Positions 1 through 6,170 of a stretch of DNA of 6,170 nt are shown here, piece after piece (position 1 is the first letter of the stretch; each line of letters opens with the position of its first letter). The stretch comes from a bacterium (GTDB lineage Bacteria > Fidelibacterota > UBA2242): positions 1 to 6,170 of the forward strand of contig JAHIOG010000096.1 in NCBI GenBank assembly GCA_018895675.1, written 5' to 3'. The translations under genes and the position numbers were made by a program. The notes under the pieces were generated by a model. It was not told where the DNA came from. It was given only the letters and a program-made list of their open reading frames with translations, and searched no databases.

Positions 1-703
1 AACCGGCATACAACACCAGAATATTATCTGCAAAGGATAGTGCTTCATCAACGTCATGTGTAACCAGAATCAGGGTCAGATTATTTTCTTGTTTCAATCG
101 GTTCAGCAAATTCAGGTAATATTTCTTCGATATGGAGTCAAGAGAGGAGGAAGGTTCATCTGCGATTATTAATTGAGGTTCACCGGCAAGCGCCAGCGCT
201 AACGCCACCCGTTGAGCCATGCCGCCTGACAGCTGGTGAGGGTAAGCTTGAAATATGCGTTCCGGCTCTGATAATCCGACAGTTTCGAGTAATTTCAGGG
301 CATGTTTTTTTCTTATATTCTTGTCGATTTTTGATTTTACGGACAGCACATCGGTAATTTGGTTTCCGCAACGGACGACCGGGTTAAGACTGGCTACAGC
401 TTCTTGAAACACCATGCCAATTTCTCTGCCACGGATATTTAACAAATCAGATTCTTCAGCGGTTATGATAGATATTTTTGTATTGTCCGAAGATATATAC
501 CAGATATTGCCGGAGCATGAAAAACCGGGAGGCAAAAGTCCAATAATAGATTTGCACAACATGCTTTTTCCGCTTCCGGTTTCACCGATGACAGCCAGGG
601 TTTCACCGTAATTTAAAGAAAAACCAATGTTCCTTAATATGCTGATCGATCTACCGGAAGGACTATTTACAATAGATAGATTTTCAACAGTTAAAAGGCT
701 CAT
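1..703 (-). CDS. dppD: OppD/DppD-type ABC transporter ATP-binding protein (C-terminus beyond window)
   Basis: Translating the minus strand from the ATG at 703 gives 234 residues with no stop before the window edge, so the C-terminal part is missing. Visible motifs are Walker A GETGSGKS (40-47), Q-loop Gln100 in MVFQEAVASLNPVV, signature AYPHQLSGGMAQR (153-165), Walker B LIIADE (178-183) and H-loop His216 in LVTHDVDEALSFAD. SGGM and IADEP mark the D-type. Differences from the usual family text are QEAVASLNP for QDPMTSLNP, MAQR for MRQR, and the D-loop SSLD within DEPSSSLD. The start is supported by the ATGA overlap with the preceding gene and by AGGG five bases upstream (712-709). It would form the heterodimeric motor with the F-type protein. 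Whether it carries the peptide-type C-terminal extension or an Fe-S cluster cannot be seen here. Confidence 0.93.
   Translation of the reverse strand, partial: MSLLTVENLSIVNSPSGRSISILRNIGFSLNYGETLAVIGETGSGKSMLCKSIIGLLPPGFSCSGNIWYISSDNTKISIITAEESDLLNIRGREIGMVFQEAVASLNPVVRCGNQITDVLSVKSKIDKNIRKKHALKLLETVGLSEPERIFQAYPHQLSGGMAQRVALALALAGEPQLIIADEPSSSLDSISKKYYLNLLNRLKQENNLTLILVTHDVDEALSFADNILVLYAG
700..703 (-). other. ATGA stop/start overlap between the two ATPase genes
   Basis: The TGA of the F-type gene (702-700) and the ATG of the D-type gene (703-701) share bases. A CAGGG motif just upstream can serve the second start. The arrangement implies coupled translation of the two motor subunits, which is expected for a 1:1 heterodimer. 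Confidence 0.85.
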
Positions 704-1521
704 ACTTGCCCTGTTTTAGAAAGATTTGTTAGATTAGAGGCATCAATTAATTCTTTTGTATGATTATCGGATGGGTGTTGCAATAATGTTTCCGCCGGAC
801 CCTGCTCTGTAAAAACACCGTTTTTCATTATCGCTATTCGATCTGATAGCAACCGCACAATTGACAGATTGTGGGAAATTAACAGATAACTTAATTCGTA
901 TGTTTGTTTCAACCTGTTGAGAAGTTCGATCAGTTGAACTCCGGCTGATAAATCCTGTGATGAAACAGGTTCGTCCAGAATTAGAAGTTTGGGATTCAGC
1001 GCCAGAGCCCGGGCAATATTGATCCGCTGTTTTTGACCGCCGCTGAGTTGGTGAGGAAACCGCAATCGAATCTCGGAATCCAATCCAACCGAATCAAGGA
1101 GTTGCTTGACAGCATCTGTATGTGTCTGGTCATTTGGTTGAGCCCGGAGCGCTTCAATAATGATCTTATTAACGGTCATTCTCGGATTCAGGGAGTTGCC
1201 GTAATCCTGAAATACCGGCTGAATAAGCGGTCTTAATCTTCTGAGATTTTTTCGGCCGAGTTGCCAGATATTTTTCCCCATAAAGCTGATGGCTCCGGCA
1301 GAAGGTTTCACAAATCCGAGAGCGGACATTGCGATGCTTGTTTTACCGCAGCCGGACCTTCCAACAATTGCGAAGCTTTCGCCTTGCCGGATGCTGAAAG
1401 AGACGCCATTAACCGCATAAACGGTTTGGTCGGCAGCGGGAAATGTTGTCTTCTGCTTGTAAACGATCCGGAGATCCTGAACTTCCAACAATGTCTTTGC
1501 GGCAGTTGTCCCGGCTTGCAT
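700..1521 (-). CDS. dppF: OppF/DppF-type ABC transporter ATP-binding protein (short form)
   Basis: A 273-residue cytoplasmic ATPase with Walker A GRSGCGKT (54-61), Q-loop Gln105 in VFQDYGNSLNPRMTV, signature LSGGQKQR (159-166), Walker B LLILDE (179-184) and H-loop His217. SLNPRMTV and the DEPVS context mark it as F-type rather than D-type. It is clearly shorter than the usual 310-335 residues: after TEQGPAETLLQHP (238-250) only about 23 residues remain. The usual C-terminal HPYT oligopeptide extension is reduced to HPSDNHTKELID. The only cysteine is in Walker A, so the Cys set that binds a [4Fe-4S] cluster in some Dpp/Opp ATPases is absent. The D-loop reads SSQD where SALD is usual. The start overlaps the permease stop by one base, and its own stop overlaps the next start by 4 bp. 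It is F-type but precedes the D-type gene, the reverse of the common D-F order. Confidence 0.93.
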   Translation of the reverse strand: MQAGTTAAKTLLEVQDLRIVYKQKTTFPAADQTVYAVNGVSFSIRQGESFAIVGRSGCGKTSIAMSALGFVKPSAGAISFMGKNIWQLGRKNLRRLRPLIQPVFQDYGNSLNPRMTVNKIIIEALRAQPNDQTHTDAVKQLLDSVGLDSEIRLRFPHQLSGGQKQRINIARALALNPKLLILDEPVSSQDLSAGVQLIELLNRLKQTYELSYLLISHNLSIVRLLSDRIAIMKNGVFTEQGPAETLLQHPSDNHTKELIDASNLTNLSKTGQV

Positions 1522-1523
1522 TA
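1521..1523 (-). other. TAATG junction between permease C and the F-type ATPase
   Basis: The permease stop TAA (1523-1521) and the ATPase start ATG (1521-1519) share one A. Only a weak GGGAA precedes it, so translation of the ATPase probably depends on ribosomes that finish the permease. Confidence 0.8.
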
Positions 1524-2357
1524 AGAATTCCCGGTAAATTTCGGATCAAGAATGTTTCTTAAACCATCACCGATTAAATTAAAGCCAATAATAGCTGCAA
1601 TAATAAAAATTCCTGAAAACACTGAAATCCACCATGTTCCAATTGGATCAAAACGACCTTCGGTCAGTATCGTTCCCCAGCTGGCATTCGGCGGCTGAAC
1701 ACCCAGCCCCAGGAAGCTGATGCTTGATTCGATTAAAATAAGCGTGGAGATTAATAGCACCGATGATACGATGATTGTTCCCATGACATTGGGCAAAATA
1801 TGAATAAAAATAATTCTCCTGCGCCGCAATCCGATTGCTTCGGCTGATTTTATATATAATTGTTCCTTTATGACAAGAACTTCAGAGCGTATAATGCGGG
1901 CAATTTCCATCCATGAGAAAATTGCGAGGAACAGAATAATCAATCCGATTGATGAATAGCCCATACCGATAACAAGTAAGATGACAAACAGCTTTGGGAA
2001 ACCAAGCATGATATCAACCAGCCGCATTAATATTCGGTCGAGCCAACCACCGACGAAGGCAGAAATGAGACCAATAGTCATACCAATCAGAACAGCTATC
2101 GTTGTTGCAAGCAAAGCAATGCCAAGTGTTATTTGCCCGCCATGCATCATCCGGGCTAACACGTCTCTGCCGTAATAATCTGTTCCAAGGGGGTGTGAGA
2201 TAGAAGGAGATTGAAGCGCTTCGGATAAATTTTGTGAACGATAGTTATACGGTGATAAAAACGGACCAATTAAAGAAAATAAAATAATAATTCCAATAAG
2301 GATAGAACCGGCATACAACGATTTATCCAAGCAGATAAAATTTACAATCCTTTTCAT
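1521..2357 (-). CDS. dppC: OppC/DppC-type ABC transporter permease
   Basis: A 278-residue partner of the preceding permease, close to the usual size of about 290-300. After TM1 (about 13-33) it carries the DppC signature HPLGTDYYGRDVLARMMHGG (55-74). TM segments follow at about 76-102, 114-133, 135-152, 191-215 and 245-266. The EAA loop is YIKSAEAIGLRRRRIIFIHI (168-187), an Arg-rich version of the usual sequence that contacts an ATPase. The segments ESSISFLGLGVQPPNASWG (210-228) and NLIGDGLRNILDP (260-272) are highly characteristic. It begins inside the end of the B-type permease gene (ATGA overlap), with only a weak GGAA upstream, so its translation is probably coupled. Its stop shares one base with the start of the next gene (TAATG). 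The naming reflects type, not proven substrate. Confidence 0.95.
   Translation of the reverse strand: MKRIVNFICLDKSLYAGSILIGIIILFSLIGPFLSPYNYRSQNLSEALQSPSISHPLGTDYYGRDVLARMMHGGQITLGIALLATTIAVLIGMTIGLISAFVGGWLDRILMRLVDIMLGFPKLFVILLVIGMGYSSIGLIILFLAIFSWMEIARIIRSEVLVIKEQLYIKSAEAIGLRRRRIIFIHILPNVMGTIIVSSVLLISTLILIESSISFLGLGVQPPNASWGTILTEGRFDPIGTWWISVFSGIFIIAAIIGFNLIGDGLRNILDPKFTGNS
2354..2357 (-). other. ATGA stop/start overlap between the two permease genes
   Basis: The TGA of the B-type gene and the ATG of the C-type gene overlap in ATGA. The upstream sequence offers only a weak GGAAA, which again points to translational coupling of the two channel subunits. Confidence 0.85.
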
Positions 2358-3337
2358 GAATTTTTCCGTGTTTGGTAGCGGATTCTCGGATCAATAATAG
2401 AATATGTAATATCTGCAATCAGATTTCCGGCGACTACCGCAAAAAAGGCAAGTGTGCTGGCTGCCAGGATGATGGGATAGTCCCGACCGAAAACAGCGCT
2501 GACCATAGTTCGCCCCATGCCGGGAAGCGAGAAAATCACTTCCACTATGACAGCGCCGCTCAAAAGCGCCGGTATGATAACGCCGAGCAGGCTGATAATA
2601 GGGAGGAGTGAATTTTTCAGACAATATCGAAAAAGAATCTTGTTATGACTGATACCACGAGCCCGGGCTCCGAGGATGTAGTCGGATCGAAGAGCCTCAA
2701 TCACGCCTGATCGAATATACCGGAAAAACGTTGCCGCGAGAGGCAGCCCAAGGGTTAATACCGGCAGGAACAGGTGTTGTATATAATCGGTAAAACGTCC
2801 TATTGTATTCAACTGGTCGTGATACAGCGATGTCAAATGTGAGGAAGGAAGCCAGCCTAGCTGAATTGAGAAAACGCCAAGAAACATAATCCCCAGCCAG
2901 AAAGCGGGAGTGGAGAAAAAAAGCATCATGATTATTGTTATGGTTCGATCTGTGAAGGTGTTCGAACGGGTTGCCGCCAATATCCCAAGTAAAATTCCGG
3001 TGATTAACGCAAATACAAGAGCACAGCCCGCCAGCAGGATCGTTGGTAAGAGCGCCGACCGGAGCGCTTCGGAGCTGGGTTTTCCGTTGTAGAAAGAGTT
3101 TCCGAAATCGAAGTGAAACAGAACGCGTTTTACCCAATTCCAGTATTGAATATGAAGTGGTTCATTTAACCCAAAACGCTTCTGAATGATCTGCTGTATT
3201 TCGGTAGATTGAGAAGGATCCAGAAAGCGGATGCCGGGGTCGCCGGGAGCCAGATGCACAATTAGGAATGTTAGAGTAATACCGATAATGATAGTTGGGA
3301 CAGAATCGAGTGCTCGTTTAAGGATAATGGAGATCAC
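2354..3337 (-). CDS. dppB: OppB/DppB-type ABC transporter permease
   Basis: A 327-residue inner-membrane subunit of the peptide-class importer. It shows the family hallmarks of an N-terminal first TM helix (about 10-29) ending in HLAPGDPG, then FGLNEPLHIQYWNWV (55-69) and DFGNSF (77-82). Five more TM helices follow at about 97-120, 132-157, 188-206, 245-268 and 290-314. The cytoplasmic EAA loop, which docks on the ATPase, is DYILGARARGIS (219-230), and the C-terminal IDPRIRY is typical. The start is GTG at 3337-3335. An AGGA lies 9 nt upstream, inside the last codons of the binding-protein gene, which supports this start and translational coupling. The gene overlaps the next permease by 4 bp (ATGA). 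The opp versus dpp name is a label for the type only, because the substrate is unknown. Confidence 0.95.
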   Translation of the reverse strand: MISIILKRALDSVPTIIIGITLTFLIVHLAPGDPGIRFLDPSQSTEIQQIIQKRFGLNEPLHIQYWNWVKRVLFHFDFGNSFYNGKPSSEALRSALLPTILLAGCALVFALITGILLGILAATRSNTFTDRTITIIMMLFFSTPAFWLGIMFLGVFSIQLGWLPSSHLTSLYHDQLNTIGRFTDYIQHLFLPVLTLGLPLAATFFRYIRSGVIEALRSDYILGARARGISHNKILFRYCLKNSLLPIISLLGVIIPALLSGAVIVEVIFSLPGMGRTMVSAVFGRDYPIILAASTLAFFAVVAGNLIADITYSIIDPRIRYQTRKNS

Positions 3338-3343
3338 ACAACC

Positions 3344-5086
3344 CTATCCTTCGAACAATTTATCAATTCTATTGCGTTCATTCAGCGGAATCCACCAATC
3401 TTCGAGATTAATGTACATGCCCCGCTTATCCGATTTGACATTTTTAAAACGGCCATGGATAGCTGAGCATTCCAGTCGATAATATAGCCAGGTATAGGGT
3501 AAATCATATGACAACAGGCGGGCGATATCAATGTAATATTGTTGTGCAGCTTCCGGATTAATGGTGTTTTTTGAGGCGGCATCAAGGCTGTCGTAACGGA
3601 GCGAATTATAACCGGTGAAATGAAACGGGGTGAAGAAGCTGGAACTGTGAAATAATGGCGCAAGGTCCATGGTAAGCCCGACCACCCAACCAATGACAAC
3701 CGCATCAAAGTCTTTTGACGGAAGCATTTTTCCGTAGAGTAGTGCCGGCTCGACCAGGCGGGGTGTGACCCGAATACCGATTTTGCCCAATTGATCCTGA
3801 ATGATAGTGGCAACTTGTTCCCAACGAACGTTTCCGTTTTCGGTGACCATCTCAAATTCAAAAGCCACCCCGTCTTTATCCAGTATCCCGTCTTTGTCGC
3901 TGTCGATCCAGCCTTCTTCAGAAAGCAATTTAATAGCTTGCCGTGGATCATAATGCCAACGAATATTTGCGTCTTCATTATAAGCGGCTAAGATTGGAGG
4001 CACCGGACCATCCATCGTCAGCGCCATACCAAAATTGACGGCATCGGTCAATGCTTCGCGATCAATTGCCATTGTCAATGCACATCTAACTTTTTGGCTG
4101 CCGAATAATTTGTTGGGCTTTATGTATTCATTTATTTTAATCTCGGATATCTCGTTTTGTATTGCTTCCTGGTATGTATCGGGATCGATAAGATTCCAGC
4201 CGATAAAGTCGTAGCGGCGTCCCATGTAACTGACAGGCCTGACTGACGATTTGACCTCGTCCCAATTTTTAACAATACCCTGAAAATCTTTTGGATATAT
4301 TCCTTCAACCAGATCGACCTCTCCTGCTTTTAGCTGGGTCAGCAGATTTAAATTGTCCGGTACAATCTTGAAAATGATTCTATCAAGGTGAGGTTTACCG
4401 GTTTCATAATAGGAGTTGTTTTTTATTAATGTGACGGTTTGCTGGTCTTTCCACCCGAGAAAACGAAACGGACCGGCCCCGATAGGATTTACGTTAAAAT
4501 GGGATTCGTGCATTTTCTCAGGGGGATCATGTTCCAGAATATGTTTGGGGACGATATAACCTTCGACTGCATCCATTAACATTGACAGGCTTTTTTTGTG
4601 AAATGTAAAGATGACAGTAGAATCATTGGGCGATTGGGCTGATGCAATGTTATCTTTGTATGAGATGCCATCCCAGGCGACCTCAGGATTAATCTGCATC
4701 TGATAACTATACATAACATCTGCGGCAGTAAATGGTATTTTATCATGCCATAGTACATCGGTTCTCAGGTGAAATACAAGGGACATACTGTCGGAAGAGA
4801 ACGCCCATTTTTTTGCAAGTTGCGGGGTAAAAGTGGCTAAATCTTCATTTAGATCGGCTAATCTTCTGAAAATCAGGCTAATAATATTTCTCGAAGTTTG
4901 CGATAGCGCTGTTAATGGATTGAGTGATGCGGGTTCTGAGCGGACTCCGACAACCAGCGTGCCGCCGTCGGTAATTTTTGTGGTATCGGTTTCGAATGTT
5001 GATTGTTTTATGTTTTTAATCTTTGAATCGCAAGAAAATATGGCGATTGCTACGCAGACAACGATTGTCAGGTGTGTTGTCTTCAT
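3344..5086 (-). CDS. Peptide-type ABC transporter substrate-binding lipoprotein (SBP family 5)
   Basis: A 580-residue extracytoplasmic binding protein of the DppA/OppA class. It has a charged start, a hydrophobic core (residues 6-17) and a lipobox-like IFSC with the candidate lipidated Cys19, so it is probably membrane-anchored outside the cytoplasm. The mature part opens with GGTLVVGVRSEPASLNPLTA (41-60). It then shows the family signature region LAKKW...LRTDVLWHD...TAADVMYSY (90-128), PIGAGPFRF (201-209), VRCALTMAIDREAL (333-346) and a late GW...DLAPLFHSSSFF segment (466-485). It is slightly longer than the roughly 530-545 residues typical of DppA/OppA. Two local oddities are an extra stretch at about 301-328 and an Asp-rich loop DSDKDGILDKDG (395-406). 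The first and third permease-binding partners, the TM subunits, follow after 6 bp. The ligand cannot be named: family 5 proteins bind di- or oligopeptides, but also nickel chelates, glutathione and sugars. Confidence 0.95.
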   Translation of the reverse strand: MKTTHLTIVVCVAIAIFSCDSKIKNIKQSTFETDTTKITDGGTLVVGVRSEPASLNPLTALSQTSRNIISLIFRRLADLNEDLATFTPQLAKKWAFSSDSMSLVFHLRTDVLWHDKIPFTAADVMYSYQMQINPEVAWDGISYKDNIASAQSPNDSTVIFTFHKKSLSMLMDAVEGYIVPKHILEHDPPEKMHESHFNVNPIGAGPFRFLGWKDQQTVTLIKNNSYYETGKPHLDRIIFKIVPDNLNLLTQLKAGEVDLVEGIYPKDFQGIVKNWDEVKSSVRPVSYMGRRYDFIGWNLIDPDTYQEAIQNEISEIKINEYIKPNKLFGSQKVRCALTMAIDREALTDAVNFGMALTMDGPVPPILAAYNEDANIRWHYDPRQAIKLLSEEGWIDSDKDGILDKDGVAFEFEMVTENGNVRWEQVATIIQDQLGKIGIRVTPRLVEPALLYGKMLPSKDFDAVVIGWVVGLTMDLAPLFHSSSFFTPFHFTGYNSLRYDSLDAASKNTINPEAAQQYYIDIARLLSYDLPYTWLYYRLECSAIHGRFKNVKSDKRGMYINLEDWWIPLNERNRIDKLFEG

Positions 5087-5094
5087 TATATTTA

Positions 5095-5100
5095 TCTCCT
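5095..5100 (-). promoter_or_regulatory. Shine-Dalgarno site of the substrate-binding protein gene
   Basis: On the minus strand the 19 bp gap after the kinase stop codon contains AGGAGA, followed by an 8-nt A/T-rich spacer and the ATG at 5086. This is the best ribosome binding site in the window and fixes the start of the binding protein. It also suggests that this protein is translated strongly, as usual for the binding component of an importer. The gap holds no hairpin that could act as a terminator. Confidence 0.8.
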
Positions 5101-5105
5101 GCTGT

Positions 5106-6170
5106 TTATGAAGCCGCTAATTTTTTCCCGGCTTCAGAAAGAGTGAATGTAATTTTTTCGAATGAGAACGGCTTGTTAAGCACAAAGTCAACCCTGTTCT
5201 CCAGATCACTTTCATTTAGATTTAATGCCCAGCCGGAAATTAAAATCACCTGAATCCTGGGATTTATAGATTTAATTTTTTCGGCTAATTCGAGACCGCT
5301 GATCCCGGGCATACCAAGGTCGGTAATGACAATATCAAAAGGATTCTTTTTAATATCCGCCAGGGCTTGCCTTGGGTCGGTGTTGGTATGAATGGTATGA
5401 CCTAGATCCGATAAAAAATCCCGCAGCATTTCCAGGATATATTCCTCATCATCAATAATATATATGGAAAAAGTGTTTGTTTGAGCTACGGTGGCAGCGG
5501 ATATTTTTTCTACAGATTGTTTAGCGGATGGAAAACGGATTTTTATGGTTGTTCCATTGCCGGCTTCGCTCAGGACATTGATTTTTCCGTTGTGGCGCTT
5601 TATGATGCCATACAATTCGCTCATGCCGAGGCCAGTTCCCAAAACACCTTTAGTTGTAAAAAATGGATCGAATATTCGTTCGATTGTTTCTTCTGTCATG
5701 CCAATACCGGTATCTTTAAAATTGACATGGATATAATTATTCATCTGCTCGGTCTTGATTAATAGAATTCCACCGTTCGGCATGGCGTCGATAGCGTTAA
5801 AAATGATGTTGGTAAATGCGTTGCGCAAATCTGACGAGTCCCCAAGTATAAAAAGATCATCATTCAATTCGAGGATTGGTTCTATCAGGATACCTTTGAT
5901 TGTGGAAGCCGCATCCCATTTGGGGCGTGTGATTTCGACAACCTCTTCGATAATGTTTTTCAGATTTACCGATTCATTCAGAGTCTTTGTGCGGGGACGC
6001 GAGAACTCCTGGATTTTTCGAACCTTTGATGCGCCGTCCAGCGCCGATTTTTCGATCATATCGAGACTTTTTAAAAAATATGGATCGGAGGTCAGCCTTT
6101 TCATAAGCTGAACCCGGCCCAATACGACTGTAAGAACGTTGTTGAAATCATGGGCGACACCGGAACTTAT
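5106..6170 (-). CDS. Hybrid sensor histidine kinase with C-terminal receiver domain (N-terminus beyond window)
   Basis: The reading frame is open to the window edge, so this is the C-terminal 354 residues of a longer protein. Numbering from the edge, the H-box GVAHDFNN is at residues 4-11, with the probable phosphoacceptor His7 at bases 6152-6150. The second dimerisation helix is near 37-58. The HATPase domain shows the N-box (NIIFNAIDA, 121-129), G1 (DTGIGM, 153-158), F-box (FDPFFTTKG, 167-175) and G2 (GTGLGM, 178-183). A short polar linker (about 215-232) leads to a receiver with the acidic pair D240/D241, phosphoacceptor Asp284 in TDLGMPG, Ser312 and Lys333. All catalytic residues look intact. 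By family knowledge it autophosphorylates on His and passes phosphate to its own receiver Asp. No DNA-binding domain follows, so an HPt protein or separate regulator is needed for output. The sensory part is not visible. It ends 19 bp before the binding-protein gene. A TTG at 6122 could be mistaken for the start, but it lies after the H-box. Confidence 0.95.
   Translation of the reverse strand: MSSGVAHDFNNVLTVVLGRVQLMKRLTSDPYFLKSLDMIEKSALDGASKVRKIQEFSRPRTKTLNESVNLKNIIEEVVEITRPKWDAASTIKGILIEPILELNDDLFILGDSSDLRNAFTNIIFNAIDAMPNGGILLIKTEQMNNYIHVNFKDTGIGMTEETIERIFDPFFTTKGVLGTGLGMSELYGIIKRHNGKINVLSEAGNGTTIKIRFPSAKQSVEKISAATVAQTNTFSIYIIDDEEYILEMLRDFLSDLGHTIHTNTDPRQALADIKKNPFDIVITDLGMPGISGLELAEKIKSINPRIQVILISGWALNLNESDLENRVDFVLNKPFSFEKITFTLSEAGKKLAAS

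Noticed and set aside
180..371. 63-codon minus-strand frame near the left edge
   Set aside because: It is an alternate frame of the D-type ATPase, which reads open through this region with Q-loop and signature motifs.
1..1521. Possible recent duplication of the ATPase genes
   Set aside because: Both share LLNRLKQ and the general ABC motifs, but the DNA and the rest of the proteins differ widely. This fits ancient D/F paralogy.
2697..3137. 146-codon minus-strand frame inside the B-type permease gene
   Set aside because: It is out of frame with the permease, whose TM helices and EAA loop are intact. The translation lacks any coherent motif.
3382..3978. 198-codon minus-strand frame inside the binding-protein gene
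   Set aside because: It is in another frame of a gene whose own frame carries clear family motifs throughout. The protein has no recognisable domain.
3344..5086. Specific ligand assignment such as dipeptide, nickel or glutathione
   Set aside because: Sequence motifs define family 5 only. I see no residue set that would decide the ligand, and no metabolic neighbour gene is in the window.
5087..5105. Possible terminator or promoter between the kinase and the binding protein
   Set aside because: The 19 bp hold a Shine-Dalgarno site and an A/T-rich spacer, with no inverted repeat or T-tract and no room for a standard -35/-10 pair.
5755..6111. Plus-strand open frame of 118 codons opposite the kinase
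   Set aside because: It lies entirely antisense to conserved kinase motifs, has no recognisable domain and is explained as a shadow of the real frame.

Overview
All coding in this window lies on the minus strand, so transcription reads from high to low coordinates. In transcription order there is a hybrid sensor histidine kinase with a C-terminal receiver (6170 to 5106, N-terminus outside the window), a family 5 peptide-type substrate-binding lipoprotein (5086 to 3344), an OppB/DppB-type permease (3337 to 2354), an OppC/DppC-type permease (2357 to 1521), an OppF/DppF-type ATPase (1521 to 700) and an OppD/DppD-type ATPase (703 to 1, C-terminus outside the window).

The genes are very tightly packed. 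The kinase-to-binding-protein gap is 19 bp and the binding-protein-to-permease gap is 6 bp. The remaining junctions are ATGA, TAATG and ATGA overlaps. No promoter, terminator, RNA gene, repeat, CRISPR array or mobile element could be supported, and no gene-free stretch exceeds 19 bp. The simplest reading is one polycistronic unit that encodes a complete peptide-class ABC importer. The binding protein would capture ligand outside the inner membrane, the two permeases would form the channel, and the two ATPases would power it. A phosphorelay protein with no DNA-binding output is encoded at the head of the visible unit.

The organism is a bacterium that uses Shine-Dalgarno sites and has moderate GC content. 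The kinase style (GVAHDFNN H-box, TDLGMPG receiver) and the Phe-containing lipobox (IFSC) suggest a diderm such as an FCB-group or deltaproteobacteria-like lineage. This is a low-confidence inference.

The window looks like a mostly ordinary transporter operon. The points worth a second look are the coupling of the hybrid kinase to the transporter, the F-before-D ATPase order, the short cysteine-poor F-type ATPase with an altered D-loop, and an extra segment in the binding protein. I found no clear evidence for a wholly new system.
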